This document shows positions 11,294-22,907 of a stretch of DNA of 64,000 bases, one piece after another (the first letter of the stretch is position 1; each line of letters begins with the position of its first letter). Made by a program: the position numbers and the translations under genes. The DNA lies in assembly GCA_010094045.1 (NCBI GenBank), contig ML986642.1:124179-188178 (forward strand), given 5' to 3'. The notes beneath the pieces were generated by a model that made no database searches, was not told where the DNA came from, and worked only from the letters and a program-made list of their open reading frames with translations. This DNA is from Lojkania enalia (lineage: Eukaryota; Ascomycota; Dothideomycetes; Pleosporales).

Positions 11294-12085
11294 CTATGAT
11301 ACACCGCCACCGTTTTTCCGAAATGACACCTTTTCCACGGCGACATTCTCCATGCCATCAGCGCCCTTTCGGAGCTGATACACGTACAGCACGAGAACGT
11401 CCCCTTGTACCTGACCAAAGCCGTTAGTAGCTGCTTGCAATTTGTTAATGCCTACAGCCGCAGAGGACTCACATCCATCAAAACAAAACTGGGTGTCGGG
11501 TCCTCAGCCTCGGGCCACCAACCCGTTGTCATCGCACCTGTCGCGCTCCCCGGATTCACAAAGAACTTGCCTTCCATCTCATACGCCTCGAACTTGTGCG
11601 TGCCGCCCCACAGCAGGATATCTACATCCATCTGCCGTGCCGCTATCAGTAAGCTATCGCCATCGCCCGGCGGGATAATCGTGTGCCCATGCGTAAACCC
11701 TATCCGCAAGCTCCCATGCGTGACAACTTTCGACAGTGCCAAATTCGGCGCCTCGACATCGAAGTCACCCTTGACAATCTGCAGGTCCGGCGCTATGCCC
11801 CGCAGGAACTCATATGTCTCTTTATCCGTGATGTTGCCCAGGCATAGAATCTGCCCGATCTTGCCCGGTGCGAGGAGCTTCTTGAACTGCGGGGAGGGGC
11901 AGCGCAGGTTAACTTTGATGGTAAGATGAGTAGGGGGAGGGGGTTCTCATCCTTACTTTGGCTGGAATGTCCTATGCCTGTGAGCTTGTGAGGTTAAGTA
12001 GCAGACGAGGAGCGGAATTCGTGCTTACTGGAGCTCTATCTGGTATGAAGAGGTCGCCTAGGCAGAGCACGAGTCGTGAAGCCAT
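11294..12085 (-). CDS. vps29: Retromer subunit VPS29 (four exons)
   Basis: Exons 12029-12085, 11957-11971, 11473-11886 and 11294-11410 give 200 codons plus stop. The product has the metallophosphoesterase-like fold of Vps29. It starts MASRLVLCLGDLFIPDRAP; then come an LGNI segment, FDVEAPN, FTHGHTIIPPGD, DILLWGGTHKF and VNPGSATGA, and it ends in the conserved strand VLVLYVYQL. Vps29 binds Vps35 in retromer, which retrieves cargo from endosomes to the Golgi. The yeast and animal HGHQ loop appears here as HGHT, and the usual GHTH is GGTH, in keeping with a scaffold that has lost phosphatase activity. Exon 2 is only 15 bases (DIPAK). Intron 3 has a textbook TACTAAC branch site. Without splicing it, the frame ends early, so the splice is required to restore the family C-terminus. 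Confidence 0.93.
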
Positions 12086-12907
12086 TGTGATGGCCTCGCC
12101 GGCCTTGAACAGAATCTTAATGAAGTCAAGTTGAGTATAAGTGACTAGACTAAGGCAGAGTAAAACTGACGCAAGGACAGGATGTACGAATGAACACGGT
12201 TATGTTGTTGTTCTGTAGAAACCGCTGCGTATCTAGCTATGCGGTCTCCCAGGGCGGAAAGAGCGGGCAGAATGAATCCTTGGCAGGGACGAGATCTGCT
12301 GACTAACAGAGTAGATCAGCACTTCATGTATCCTTTCCTCAGAGTTTGACTGTCGGCTACAAGTGAATACGACGCCAATCTTGTCATCAGACGATTAAAT
12401 ATATGCTGTCCAATGTGCATCACGATAATATCGACTGAGACTGCAAAACTAATAGTATTAACTAAACTTAGAACCAAAAGCTAGATGTTAGAATTGAATT
12501 GTTATCGGGAGTATCAACATTAGCTAGGGGGCAGAGGCAAGGAAAAGCATGAACCTTTGCGACCTCGGTTGTCCTTGCTAATACGAGTCGGTGACTAGTG
12601 GCCAAACTTATTTTTTAAATCACGAACTCACTAGCTCCTTTTAGATTTTTGATCAAGTACAATTTACATTCAAATATTGCGATGGACATAGTCAGATCCA
12701 GTATTCTTTCCTAGATTGATAGGCACATGAATGAGAGACGTTTATGCCTGTGTCTTGATATGAGATGTACACATAAAATCCCAATTGCTATTCGCTATCC
12801 ACCTCGAGTTTCCAAAATGCACAAGAAGAGAAATTCTAACTCTCTGTACTTGCCGATCTTGTCGTCCTGAGAAGATCTCATAAGCGCAGTGGCAAATAAC
12901 CTAGCGA
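12086..12907. other. Intergenic, VPS29 5' side to HeLo-E2 relic
   Basis: AT-rich and without any recognisable coding stretch. It contains the VPS29 promoter and leader and the region beyond the 3' end of the decayed gene. Confidence 0.5.
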
Positions 12908-14420
12908 CTACAATTGTAATAAAAGAAATATGGAGGCCCCCCACAAGTATTTCTCATGTCCCACTCCGCTCATCTCAGTTGCTTCTGAACATAATCGTAG
13001 GCAAAGCTCAATCATCTCCTTATCAGGATTAATACACGTCGCGTATTTCCGCGTACAAGCTCTCGTATTATCCTCATACAGGCGTTGATCGCGAGTTTAT
13101 TGTTCTGTGATCTCAGGAACAAGCAGATCCTCCAGACTGGGTTAGTGAGCAGATTAGCGACGACGATTAGAACGTGGTGGAGGTTGTAGGCCGCGGTCCA
13201 ATCTGTATTTTTCATGTCCAAGCTGAGTGCGCTATTGCATATCCTTCCCGCGGGATCGATATTTGGATGGTAGGCTTTGGTCATCATTCGCACAGATGGA
13301 GGGGCCATCGGGTAATCGTTGGATATTGCAATGACCCCATCCAAGGGGTACCTGGCGGGCCCTCTATACTGCCGAGCATGTAACGGAGATTACCTTTAAT
13401 TGGATGAAGGTTGTATCAAGGTAAGTTTGTGTCAGATGGGTTTTCACAAGGGACTGTGTTTGGTTCCTGACCGATCTTATGATTCCTTAGATCGAAGTAA
13501 ATGAGTTCTTTTGTAACTCTCTTTACCATGAACAGGGAGAGTAGCTGGTTGGAGAGAAGCTTCGAGTGCATTGCCACTGCTTGATCGAATTCAGTAAATC
13601 GAAACTCCTTGATGAATTTTCCAAGGGTTGCTATGTCTAGCGGCTGGAAAGGCTCAGCGGTCCCGACCGGCGAGAATTCTGTAAAGGCTCTTTCAAGGGA
13701 TTACACCCTTTCCTCTAGGTCCTGTTTGCCTCGGCAAGGGATGAGATGTTACGCTGATTTGAGCTTCGCAAACTGCTGAGACGGATGCTAGCTGTATCAG
13801 AGACTATATCGCCGGGGGTAATATGTGACACCTCTGTATCCTATAGCATTGTAGTGCTCAATGTGGACTCGATTTCGTATTGCACAAGCATGTTTTGTCT
13901 TAGTGGGATGCCGAGGTGATCAGTAAACTTCCTAAGATCACCAATTAGGTCGTGGAGGTGCATGATCAGCTCATCAAGCTGCTTTTTGTCAGTAATTACC
14001 CACCTCATGGAGGCACCACCTCCCCGAAGGCGTTATTTAAATATCTCTCAGGACTATAGATTTGCATCACTTCGTTTCGCCATCCTAGTCTCAATATTTG
14101 TCGAAGTAGTGGGACAGTTGTCGACGGCGGATACGCTTGAATCGAGTATGAGTTTCAAACTTTGAAGCATGCGCTCTACATTCAGTTTTAAATCGGGATT
14201 ATCTAAATGAGAATCGTAGCCATTTGGAAAAGAGCCACTAAATCTGTAGGCTTCGCCCCACTTTGTAAATTAGAGTTGCAGATTTCTGAATTTCGTCGCC
14301 GGATATATAAGTCCAGTTCGAAATTTCGACCGGATTGAACTAATTCAAAGCATTAGACGCAGGACATAAATATCCTCGAAAGGCTAAGTATCGTGGCTCT
14401 AGCACTCAAGGGATCCACGT
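12908..14420 (-). pseudogene. Decayed gene: HeLo domain fused to E2 ubiquitin-conjugating domain
   Basis: Minus-strand translation gives two domains in broken frames. N-terminal part (about 14400-13850): CFELVQSGRNFELD, then KWGEAYRFSG, then MRWVITDKKQLDELIMHLHD, which follow the order and spacing of the fungal HeLo domain (CxEyxqlGRnF, lrlsRWGeA, krvrWal.dkkkfe.Li..l). Linker (about 13780-13560) is coding-like. C-terminal part (about 13550-12908) is a whole E2 fold: helix VKRVTKELIYFDL, LGSIEGPPGTP, YPMAPPSVRMMTKAYHPNID, GRICNSAL with the catalytic-position Cys, then LLVPEITEQ and RKYAT. Visible damage: in-frame stops in the HeLo part, at its end and in the linker, one just before the E2 YNLHPIKGNLRY stretch, a frameshift after GPPGTP, another after LLTNPV, and a stop in the last helix. 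The limits are approximate. No working protein can be made in any single frame. HeLo domains act in fungal programmed cell death and prion signalling; E2s carry ubiquitin. Confidence 0.75.
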
Positions 14421-14887
14421 GTCTGACTGCGTTGATAATCCCTGAAGACAGCGTCTACTGTCTTGAATACAGTTTCAATCAAGAATGTTGCTGGCTTTGA
14501 GATCTGTTGCTGCATTACAGGTTTCTGGGAGCTGAACGTTGACAATCAGGGAAGCGTCTGTAGCGCAGGCATGGGGCACTCTCTCCGACACCTTCTCTAG
14601 TCTAAAATAGTGGTTTAAATAGATTGATGATATCTAGGGGGGGGGGGCAAATCAGGGAAAACAACGCCTCTACTCTCACCGACATGTCTCCTCAAATAAA
14701 CATACGCAACGAAATGACAAGACCCGAGACCGAGAATCTAGACTGTCTACGAATCACAGCAAAAATATTCGCTAATATGAAACTCTCGCACGTAGTTTGA
14801 AAAAAAAAAAAAAAAAATTTGCATGCAGTCTAAGTCTATACACAGCACATAACATCAACCACCCCTCCCCCTTTCCACCCTCAAACT
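14421..14887. other. Intergenic, upstream of relic and downstream of ITR gene
   Basis: No gene seen. Contains a 9-10 base G run near 14638-14647 and an A run of about 17 near 14801-14817, the latter just beyond the 3' end of the transporter gene. Confidence 0.5.
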
Positions 14888-16646
14888 TTACTTCACGCCC
14901 CACCCATCCCTCAAAAGCTCTCCCACATCCTCCAACCCTAATCCCTTAGTCTCAGGATAAATCCTCCAAATTGTCGCCCACGCCACAACACAGACCCCGC
15001 AATATAATACAAAAGTCCCCACGGGGGTCAAGAACTCCATCATGGGTAGAAAAGAAATGCCGATGATGAAGTTGGAACCCCAGTTGGTCGCGGTGGCAAG
15101 ACCGGAGCCAACGGAGCGGACTGAGAGCGGGAAGAGTTCAGATTGCTGCCAGGGCACGTTGCCCATGCCGATTGCGTAGCCGGCGACATAAGTAACCATT
15201 GCTACCAGTATGATCATGGGCCACGTCTTATTTCGCCCAGCCATGGAACTTTGAACGTCGGATCCAAAAACTTGCTCCGCGGGTAGTTCCACAAAATTGA
15301 ATGCTACTGCACATAATGCTAATCCTACAATCATAATAGGAACGGACCAGAGGAGGATCCTTCTCCGCCCTATTTTATCGATGTAATGGAAAGCTACAAG
15401 CGTGAAGACAAAGTTTGTGATGGCGATGGAAAGGGACGTTAGTGTTGGGGAGCGGAAACCGACCATGGAGAAGATTGTTGCTGAGAAGTACATGAGCGAG
15501 TTCTGGAGGATATTAGGAAAAACATAGACGGTAAGTGAGGAAGTTCTTACGAAACCGCATAGTTGCTGAAATCCTTGCAACATACACGCGATAATCAAAG
15601 CTCTCATATTCCCACTCACGTAGACAAGCTGTGTCAACTTATCATTCATCCTTGCAACCCTAACCTTCCATCCCGTCTTTCCAGACTCAGGAATCACTCT
15701 CTCCACGGCCGCATCCTCCTCTTCATAAATCTCCCTCTCAACTCTTCTCAAAACGGCTGCAATGACCGGCCTGACCCGGTCATCATCCCCGTAAACTTTT
15801 GTGAGCACTCGTTTTGCTTGCTCTTTCTGATTTGCCCTGACAAGCCATCTCGGCGTCTCAGGCATAACCTGCAAAAGCAGAAACTGGACCGCTGCCGGTA
15901 ACGCACCAAGGCCAACCATCAATCTCCACCCATGTGCATGCGTTGAGAAAAGCCAACCAACAATATATGCCACAACCTGACCGCCCGTAATGAACAAGAC
16001 GAACACCGTAACCAGTCTTCCTCTAAAGGCCGAAGGCGACAATTCGGAAATATACCTAAACATCCCATTTGCATTAGCACGATATCTCCCCACGAAAAGG
16101 TTTAGACACATGTGAACATACAGCGGCACAACGAAACTGGCGCCTCCCACCGCAACGCCGACAATACTTCGCCCACCAATCATCCCCCACACGCTCCCCG
16201 TGCACGCTTGCCACACCGCACCCACAATAAACAATACATCGGCTAGGAGGACAACCTTTCTCCTGCCCCAGCAATCGGCCAGAACACCCGTGAGCGGACT
16301 AGCGAATAGCGCAAAGAAAGACGTGCACGAGGTAACGAGGCTCTTATCGAAGGTCGAGAGAGGGCGCGAAGAGAGGTCCGCTCCTACGCTAACGAGGGTG
16401 GAGGATATGACGCCGGTGCTGAACATGATCATCAATCTCACGCTCGCGGGGCATGGAGGGGTCGACATACTCATAGCCAAACAGCAGACCAGAGACTCCA
16501 GCGCAGAAGGTTAGTGCCCAGATGAAAGCGCTGGGGGATGCTAAAGAGCTCTCATCTATTTCTGTGCCATGGTCGTGTTCAAGGTGCCCGGCGTGGGACT
16601 CGTCCTCATTCGAGATTAGAGGTTCTGCTGTTGTGTCCGCCGGCAT
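14888..16646 (-). CDS. itr1: Myo-inositol transporter (MFS, ITR1/2 type; four exons)
   Basis: Exons 16471-16646, 16122-16418, 15551-16055 and 14888-15502 give 530 codons. It is a 12-helix sugar-porter MFS protein of the inositol/H+ symporter group. Visible motifs are LLFGYDTGVISSTLV in helix 1 (restored by splicing intron 1), GRRKVVLLADV, RSIVGVAVGGASFVVPLYISELSP, PETPRWLV before the central loop, LQGFQQLCGFNSLMYFSATIF in helix 7, DKIGRRRILL, and GNVPWQQSELFPLSVRSVGSGLATATNW. It ends YPETKGLGLEDVGELL. These motifs match inositol carriers rather than hexose carriers. The acidic N-terminus (about 40 residues) is cytosolic. Introns 2 and 3 (66 and 48 bases) are multiples of three without stops, so unspliced RNA stays open. 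The protein imports myo-inositol for phosphoinositide synthesis at the plasma membrane. Confidence 0.9.
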
Positions 16647-17517
16647 CCTTTGCAGACTCCGAGGAATCCGTAGCTGCGATGCTACGTATATTCAAAGCAT
16701 TTGACGTAGAGGGAGTCTGCAAATAGCAATGTTGATTAAATTGGGTCTGTGGCTGGTCGAGAGTCCGAGATTCTACGCATTAGTCCGTTGGTATCCGAGA
16801 TCGCGTGCACACCTAGGTGTGGGGGTGGTGCGTTGGCACGTGCCGCGCAGACCAGTAATCGCCAGAGCAGAACACTGTACATGCACATTTCGATGAGTAC
16901 TCCTTGGAACATCACAATTAATCTATATGGATCTTACACTATGAAGCCATGGTAATTATATTGAGTGTATAGAGGCAATCTATATGGGATGGCTTCCAGT
17001 ATCGCCTATAAATGTTGTAAGGTACCGCTAAGAGAACCACGGTATAGTCCAGTTTAGACAATACTGCTTTTTTTGACATATGGCTCCGCAGCACCACCTT
17101 AATTTCCACGGCCCAACAGCCCCCTGACATCCTTCAAAGTGCAATGGCGTTCTCTGGCGGATATTTGCGCCGCAGTTGGTTGCATTGTATGCATTGCCAC
17201 ACAACATGGCGACGGCGGCGGCAACGTACAGGCAGAACTGGGGAGCACGTGTCGCCGGCAAATCCTTGAACTCCAGCCCATCCATGGGTAAAATCTCGTC
17301 GAGACGCCCTTGTCCTCAAAAAAAACGCCGTCGCTCATGCTTTGTTTTGAAGACAAAGAAGAGATAATTACCAGTCTCCCCACGCTAAATGCAAAGCAAA
17401 AGTTCCAGCAGAGTGAGCTTAAAGTAAGAAAGTATTACTGCATACCATAGTCCTGTGATATCTGCAGAAGAAACGAAACGTAAACTTCTTGTAGATGACT
17501 ATGGCTATTGCAGACTT
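16647..17517. other. ITR promoter region and PBP1 3' region
   Basis: Both flanking genes are on the minus strand, so this holds the inositol transporter's promoter and the 3' end of PBP1. No gene is recognised. A palindromic E-box lies at 16835-16844. Confidence 0.5.
16835..16844. promoter_or_regulatory. Palindromic E-box GGCACGTGCC
   Basis: A 10-bp perfect palindrome containing CACGTG, about 190 bp upstream of the inositol transporter ATG. CACGTG is bound by fungal bHLH factors, and yeast inositol genes are controlled by the bHLH pair Ino2/Ino4. Use of this site is inferred only from position. Confidence 0.35.
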
Positions 17518-20500
17518 TCATTTGACGTCCTCGTTGCCTTCGGGGCCATGATTGGCGGGACCTGTTGGAGGCACCTGGGGCGGGAGAGAGTGTTGCTGCA
17601 TCATTGGTTGAGAGAAGCTGCCGCTAGGCGTACCACGGTGTGCTTGTTGCGGAAATTGATGATGCTGTTGGGGCGAGCCGTAGTGCGGCTGATGATGTTG
17701 CGGGAAAGGTCCTCGCATGGGCGTCACTGTTAAATTTGTTAGTCACCAAGAATCTAAACAATACAAGTACTACCTACTGGAGCCAGGTGCCATCTGCGGA
17801 AACATTCCAGGTCCTTGACCTGCATGTTGCATGTAAACGATGTGTTGCGCTTGATGTCCTTGCTGTGACCCTTGATGGCTCATTAGTGGTGCCCCGGTAG
17901 GCCTAGGGCTAGGAAAACCATTGGGAGCTGGTGCGCCTGGTATCTGGGCTGGATATGATGGATAGGCGGGCGCTTGAGCTGGTGAGTACATCGTTGGCAT
18001 TTGAGGGTTTGTGGGTATGTTCATGAACGGACCATTGGAGGGTTGGTTCGTCATCATCTGCCCTCCCATACCGGGTACTGGTTGATTTACAAACTGAGGA
18101 CCTCCTTGCGGGCGGAGGGCCATATGTGGAACGCCTGGACTCATACCGTAGGGCTGCATTGGCACTTGTTGTGGGAACTGCGGCATGGCTTGAGGAGGGG
18201 TGTTGTAAATATACGGGGCCATAGTGCGAGGTGATGGGTGAACAGATGATGTTGAATGAGAGAATTGCATGTGTTGCCCTTCAAAATGGTGTGGACCTCC
18301 TGGTCCATGATGCGGCTGGACTGGTGGGTGGCGTGGCGTGTGTTGTGGGGTCTGACCTGGTGGTAGGGTCTGAGATCCTTGTAAATGCGGAGGCAATTGA
18401 TGCTGATGGGGAATCGGGCCATTCCCAATCACGTTGTGTTGAGCAGATACAGGTGGAGGGGCCAGAGCCCGATCAAACATGTCAATATACCCCTTTTCTT
18501 TATTAGCTGGAGCACATTCCCAGGTCGGCGGCGTTCGGAATGGAAATGGAATGCCACCATTGTTGGAGTATTCCTTGGTTTTGTTTTCTCGTTGAGCCTC
18601 CTTCAGCATGCGCTTGACAGGGTTGAATGTTTCATTGAAGTCCAGTGGTTCTGATATTGGACGTTGGCCGCCAAAGAAGCTAGTAATTTGGGGTTTACGG
18701 GGAGGTTCTGGTCTTGATGCAGAATCCGGCCTAGGGCTCGAATTTGTGCTCTGGTTCGCACCTGGTAGGAAAGTATTTGCGGCGGGATTTGGTTTAAAGT
18801 CTGGCGCTCGGACATTGAATCTTGTTGACGCACTCGAGGTAGGAGTTCCAACACCACTCGATGATGCTGACGGCCCGGCGGGAGGGGGGATACGCACGTC
18901 CTGAACAGGAGGAATAGGATGAGGGATGCTATTGAATGGTACACCACCTTGTTGTTTATGTTGTTGCTGGTTGAAAACTAGACGTGTGCTTAGAAGCGGA
19001 GCAACCCTTGCGGGAGTCTGATTCAGGTTCTGAGTCGCGACATTGCCGGCTCTCACAGTCGCCGAACTGTAATGATTTTGTCCAGCGCGGGAACGTTGGT
19101 TCTGCTGGCGATCGGCAGTGGTGCTAGGAGATGGGTGTGTAGTATCTGGCTTGGCATTAGCCGGTCGTGTTGCCGTCTTTGTGTCCGCGCTGGCAGCAGC
19201 TGGTTTGGGAGGAGTAGATTTCATCTCCTGCACGTTACGAAGTGCCTTCTCAACAATCTGCTGCTGTTTAGTCTCGTCTTTCGCTAGAATTGGGACAAGA
19301 TCCTGGGGGACCGGAGTGTTCAGCTTGAAGTTTTGCGAGAACTTCTTGAGATCATTTAGTTTCACTGCTTTCGATTCCCGCGCGAGACTTCTCTGTCGTT
19401 CAGACATCCTCAGCTTTTCCGCAGCTGAGAATTGCTTGAACGAGTCAAGAAGCTCATGCTCCACGTTGGCCGTTGCGTTATCTGGTCTTCCGGGTTTCCG
19501 AACTGCGCTACCGCCTACTTGAGGCTTAAGAGTATTGCTGGGCTTCGGGGTCTGTTCTGCAGTAGGTCTGGTAGGAGGGGCAGCCTTTGCCTCTGTCTTG
19601 GCAGGGGTGTCTTTTGGTAGCTCTGGCTTCGATGGTGCCGGGGTCTCAGCTTTTGGGGCCACTTCCGCCTTTGAAGGTTCCGAAGCGGCAGACTTCTCTG
19701 TAGGACTGCTTGTTCGTCCGGCTAGCTTAGCTGAAGAGTCAGGGCGGGCCAGCTGTGATGATATAATAGCTGGATCAACGGGCGCACCAGGAACAGTAGG
19801 TTGACTGGTTGGAGGGCGCCTCGCTGGAGGTGTATACCTATTGGGTTGACCCGTAGGAAGCGGCGGAAAGTCACGGCGGACTCCGCTGTATCTGAGGCAA
19901 ATGTTAGCACGTATCAAAGATAAGTGGTCTGAGAAAACGCACTTCTCTTCTTCGTCATCACCCTTGTCCTCGCCAGAATAATTACCGCGCTCCTCTCGAA
20001 CATGTGAGTTCATGGCACTACTTGCTTCAATCTCGCGAGCAATCTTCTCTGCACGAGCAGCCCGTTGTGCATATTGTGGGTCGTTCCGATTGATTGTTGT
20101 TGTATAGTAGCTCTCGTCATAGTTGCTCGTAAGCCCAAAGCGCCGCTCGTTCTCATGGAACTGATCCCAGTTCGATGACTGGCCACTGGATTCTAGGGAT
20201 AGGTCGACATCTGTGTCAGCAGATGGCTCCCACTTTTGTAGGTTGCGCTCGCGCATTGCCAAGCTGCCGGAGATATCTGTGTCGGTACGAAAACCCGAGG
20301 ACATACCTGCCACAAGTCAGCTTTACTTTTAGTATGATATATGAGCATACCATTTTGGCCCTTGGCTTGCGGCTTCTCGAGAACGACGTTGGAGACATTA
20401 AAGTCGGCAACATCACCGATGTCGAAGGACATGACATGGTTATCCCCAAAGCCAACATAGTCGTCTGATATATCGCTAATGCCGTTGGCCTGTGTCTCGG

Positions 20501-21380
20501 CAACAGGCTGGACTCGCTTTACCATCTTGAACACATAGCGCATCTCGGTTGGGTCCAAGGAAGTGCCAGATAAGACACCGGTATACTTTTCGCCATTCTT
20601 CAAGACGATGTTGCCAGGGCGACCCTATTTGAGAGCTGTTAGCACGGTCGCGATATCAGGGGTATGATGGGGTGCTACGCACCGATAGATTCGCTAACAG
20701 GAACATCATCCTGTCATTTAGGTGCCTCATCGGGGATGCGGTCTCTCCAGCGAGAGCCGAGAGGTTCTGAGAAGGTTTCGGAGTGTTCACAACACCGTTA
20801 GAATTATTTATACTGGCAGGTCGCTGAGTGATAGGATTGGTGCCCTGGGTCCACGCTTTCTGGGGCGGGGGTTTCCTGGTAAGAGGAGCAGCAAGTTAGC
20901 ATTGCGTTCGACAACAAACAGAATGAAGCTCGATAGCGCGAAAGGAGGCCCAAGGCAACGGCATCAGAACTGAGAGGCCGATTGAGCAGAGGCAAATCCG
21001 TAGCGGGAAGCCGTCGCACTGTCGTTCCATGTGACTGATTGCCCGTCACACGAGAAAGTGCTGCTGGACGAAGAGGCTATCCAACGAGCTCTCGCAGCGT
21101 GGCTGGGCAGCCGGAGGCAGTCTACAAGTCGCAATGCGAGGCGAGAGTAGTGCCAGACAGCGGGTATAAAGCTGTGAGCGCGGGCGGGAGGGCAGGGAGC
21201 TTACCTTTGACCGCCGTCAACAGGACTACCAGCCTGCTTGCGTGCTCCGTCGGCGCCTTTGCCGGAAGAGCTCATCTTGAGCTGTGCTCTGCCACCAGAT
21301 GAGTTCGAGGAAGCGGAGGGGTTCACGGGCCCGTTGACATTGGAGCCGTTGACGGACGCGGCGTGGGCGGCGGTGGACAT
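17518..21380 (-). CDS. pbp1: Ataxin-2 homologue / Pab1-binding protein (six exons)
   Basis: Exons 21205-21380, 20683-20875, 20351-20624, 19943-20306, 17778-19891 and 17518-17726 give 1109 codons. The ataxin-2 Sm-like domain spans about residues 112-165 (MRHLNDRMMFLLANLSGRPG, then KNGEKYTGVLSG). The LsmAD domain is at about 255-312 (WDQFHENERRFGLTSNYDE). A PAM2-like motif, FKPNPAANTFLP, at about 701-712 should bind the MLLE domain of poly(A)-binding protein. The rest is disordered Pro/Gln/Ser-rich sequence, His/Gln-rich at the C-terminus. Pbp1 regulates poly(A) tails, stress granules and, in yeast, TORC1 (family knowledge). Intron 1 is unusually long (329 bases); the last intron is needed to add the final 70 codons. 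Transcription is divergent from BUD6. Confidence 0.92.
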
Positions 21381-22907
21381 AAGGGTGACAGGAGAGAGAC
21401 GCAGTGAAGTCGAGGAGGAGGGCCTCCGACTCAGTTGGGGAGGAGCTGGCGCAGAGTGCCCAATGCAGCGCTGGGGGCGGGGGCGAAGGGCGACGATGTA
21501 GACAGCGTGCCCGAAGCACTGGGGGCAGGAGGAGAAGGGGGGTTGCAGTTGATAGAAGAGATGCTAGGGATGTGTGTTTAGAGGCTGTGCGTAGAAAGTG
21601 AAGCCGCCCAAAACTGGGCTTGGCGACGGCGGCAGCGGGCTAGCGTTCCTCGACGATCTGCTGAAACCTGGCGCAGCGACGCGGCGGGCGGCAGCCGAGG
21701 GCGGAAAGGAGACCGGCGGAGGGCGGAAGCCAAGCAGGCGAGCGCGCGCAGCTACGAAGCTACTACGTGCTTGGAACGACGAACCTAGGTGGAGAATGCG
21801 CAGGCGGGCGGCGACGGAGAGACGTCGTGCTCGGGGCTTTTCGAGGCGATGCGAGGCTGCAGCCGCCGAGAGGGGGAGGACAAACGCAGTCCCAATCCTG
21901 CTGCGATTGTTTCGTGACACCACCCACCACACAAAACTAAAATAAAATATGCCCGCCCCGTCGGTATTCTACAGCTGCTTCCGAGGTGGAGCATATAATC
22001 TCTTACCAAAGACGCAAGACATCTTTGCGCTAGATAGCCGACCTTGTCCGTGAGAACTAGGCGTCATATTCCTCTAGCTGACGTCTCTTCGATCTTCTAT
22101 TTCTAGTCGGATGAAGGCGACTTGTTACAGAATCGGGAACCGTGCTATCTCTACATGATACCCACGTGATATTTCTTGAGTCCGCCCTTATTTCCCTAAG
22201 ATATGGGAGATAGTGTTGAACTATATGTATTGTGATCTCTGATCCACTACTGAGTAAATGTGTCTGTGTAGCTTATCCGATTGTTATCTAAGTATGCTGT
22301 ATCCGTATATACCTAAAATCTTAGGCTATCGTGATAGGTATTTATAACTACCAATCTTAATGGCTCCAGGAAATACCTCTGATTCGACATCTATGGACGC
22401 AGCGAACGTCAATTAGTAGCCAAGAAACCGGCTACAAGTTAATTTCTCATTTACTCTCTAGACAAAGGGCGATATGTGACTTCGAATGCGGATCGACATG
22501 TGAAATACTTAGTGCACCATAACTCGGCCTGGTCGTTTACGGCCGCCTCATGTCCCGCTGCAAGGCAGAGACGCCCACGGAATCGGTGTGGGCTTCTAGT
22601 GGTATTCAGTACGTCTGCTTTCCACACCATTCTAGTCTCGTAGGCCATGGCCTGAAGCAGTGGCTGATTATCAGGCAAAAGGGCTTGACTAGCGAAGTAT
22701 GCAGCCCTGAAACAACTGTCTCACGATCATTTCTGAAGCGGACAAAGGGCTCGCATCCAAAACTCCCCAGTGGTACCCTGGCCTCCGGCCTGGGATCAGA
22801 GCATCACGTGGAGCTTGGCGAACGAGTCTTGGCAATTGCTTCACCCGTCGCAGCGACCGCGGGACAACGCCTCCAATACTTTCCAACCGACTTCGTCTCC
22901 GAGAGAG
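21381..22907. promoter_or_regulatory. Divergent promoter region, PBP1 / BUD6
   Basis: 1.5 kb between the starts of two divergent genes. The PBP1 side (21381-21900) is GC-rich, the BUD6 side AT-rich. No coding sequence is recognised; the short frames overlapping on both strands at 21400-21940 are composition artefacts. Confidence 0.5.

Noticed and set aside
11405..11929. 174-codon plus-strand frame
   Set aside because: Exact antisense of VPS29 exon 3 and its flanks; VPS29 family motifs are on the minus strand.
13174..13383. Plus-strand 69-codon frame
   Set aside because: Antisense shadow of the E2-domain relic.
18603..19804. Several 60-134 codon frames on both strands
   Set aside because: Shadows of the long low-complexity exon of the ataxin-2 gene.
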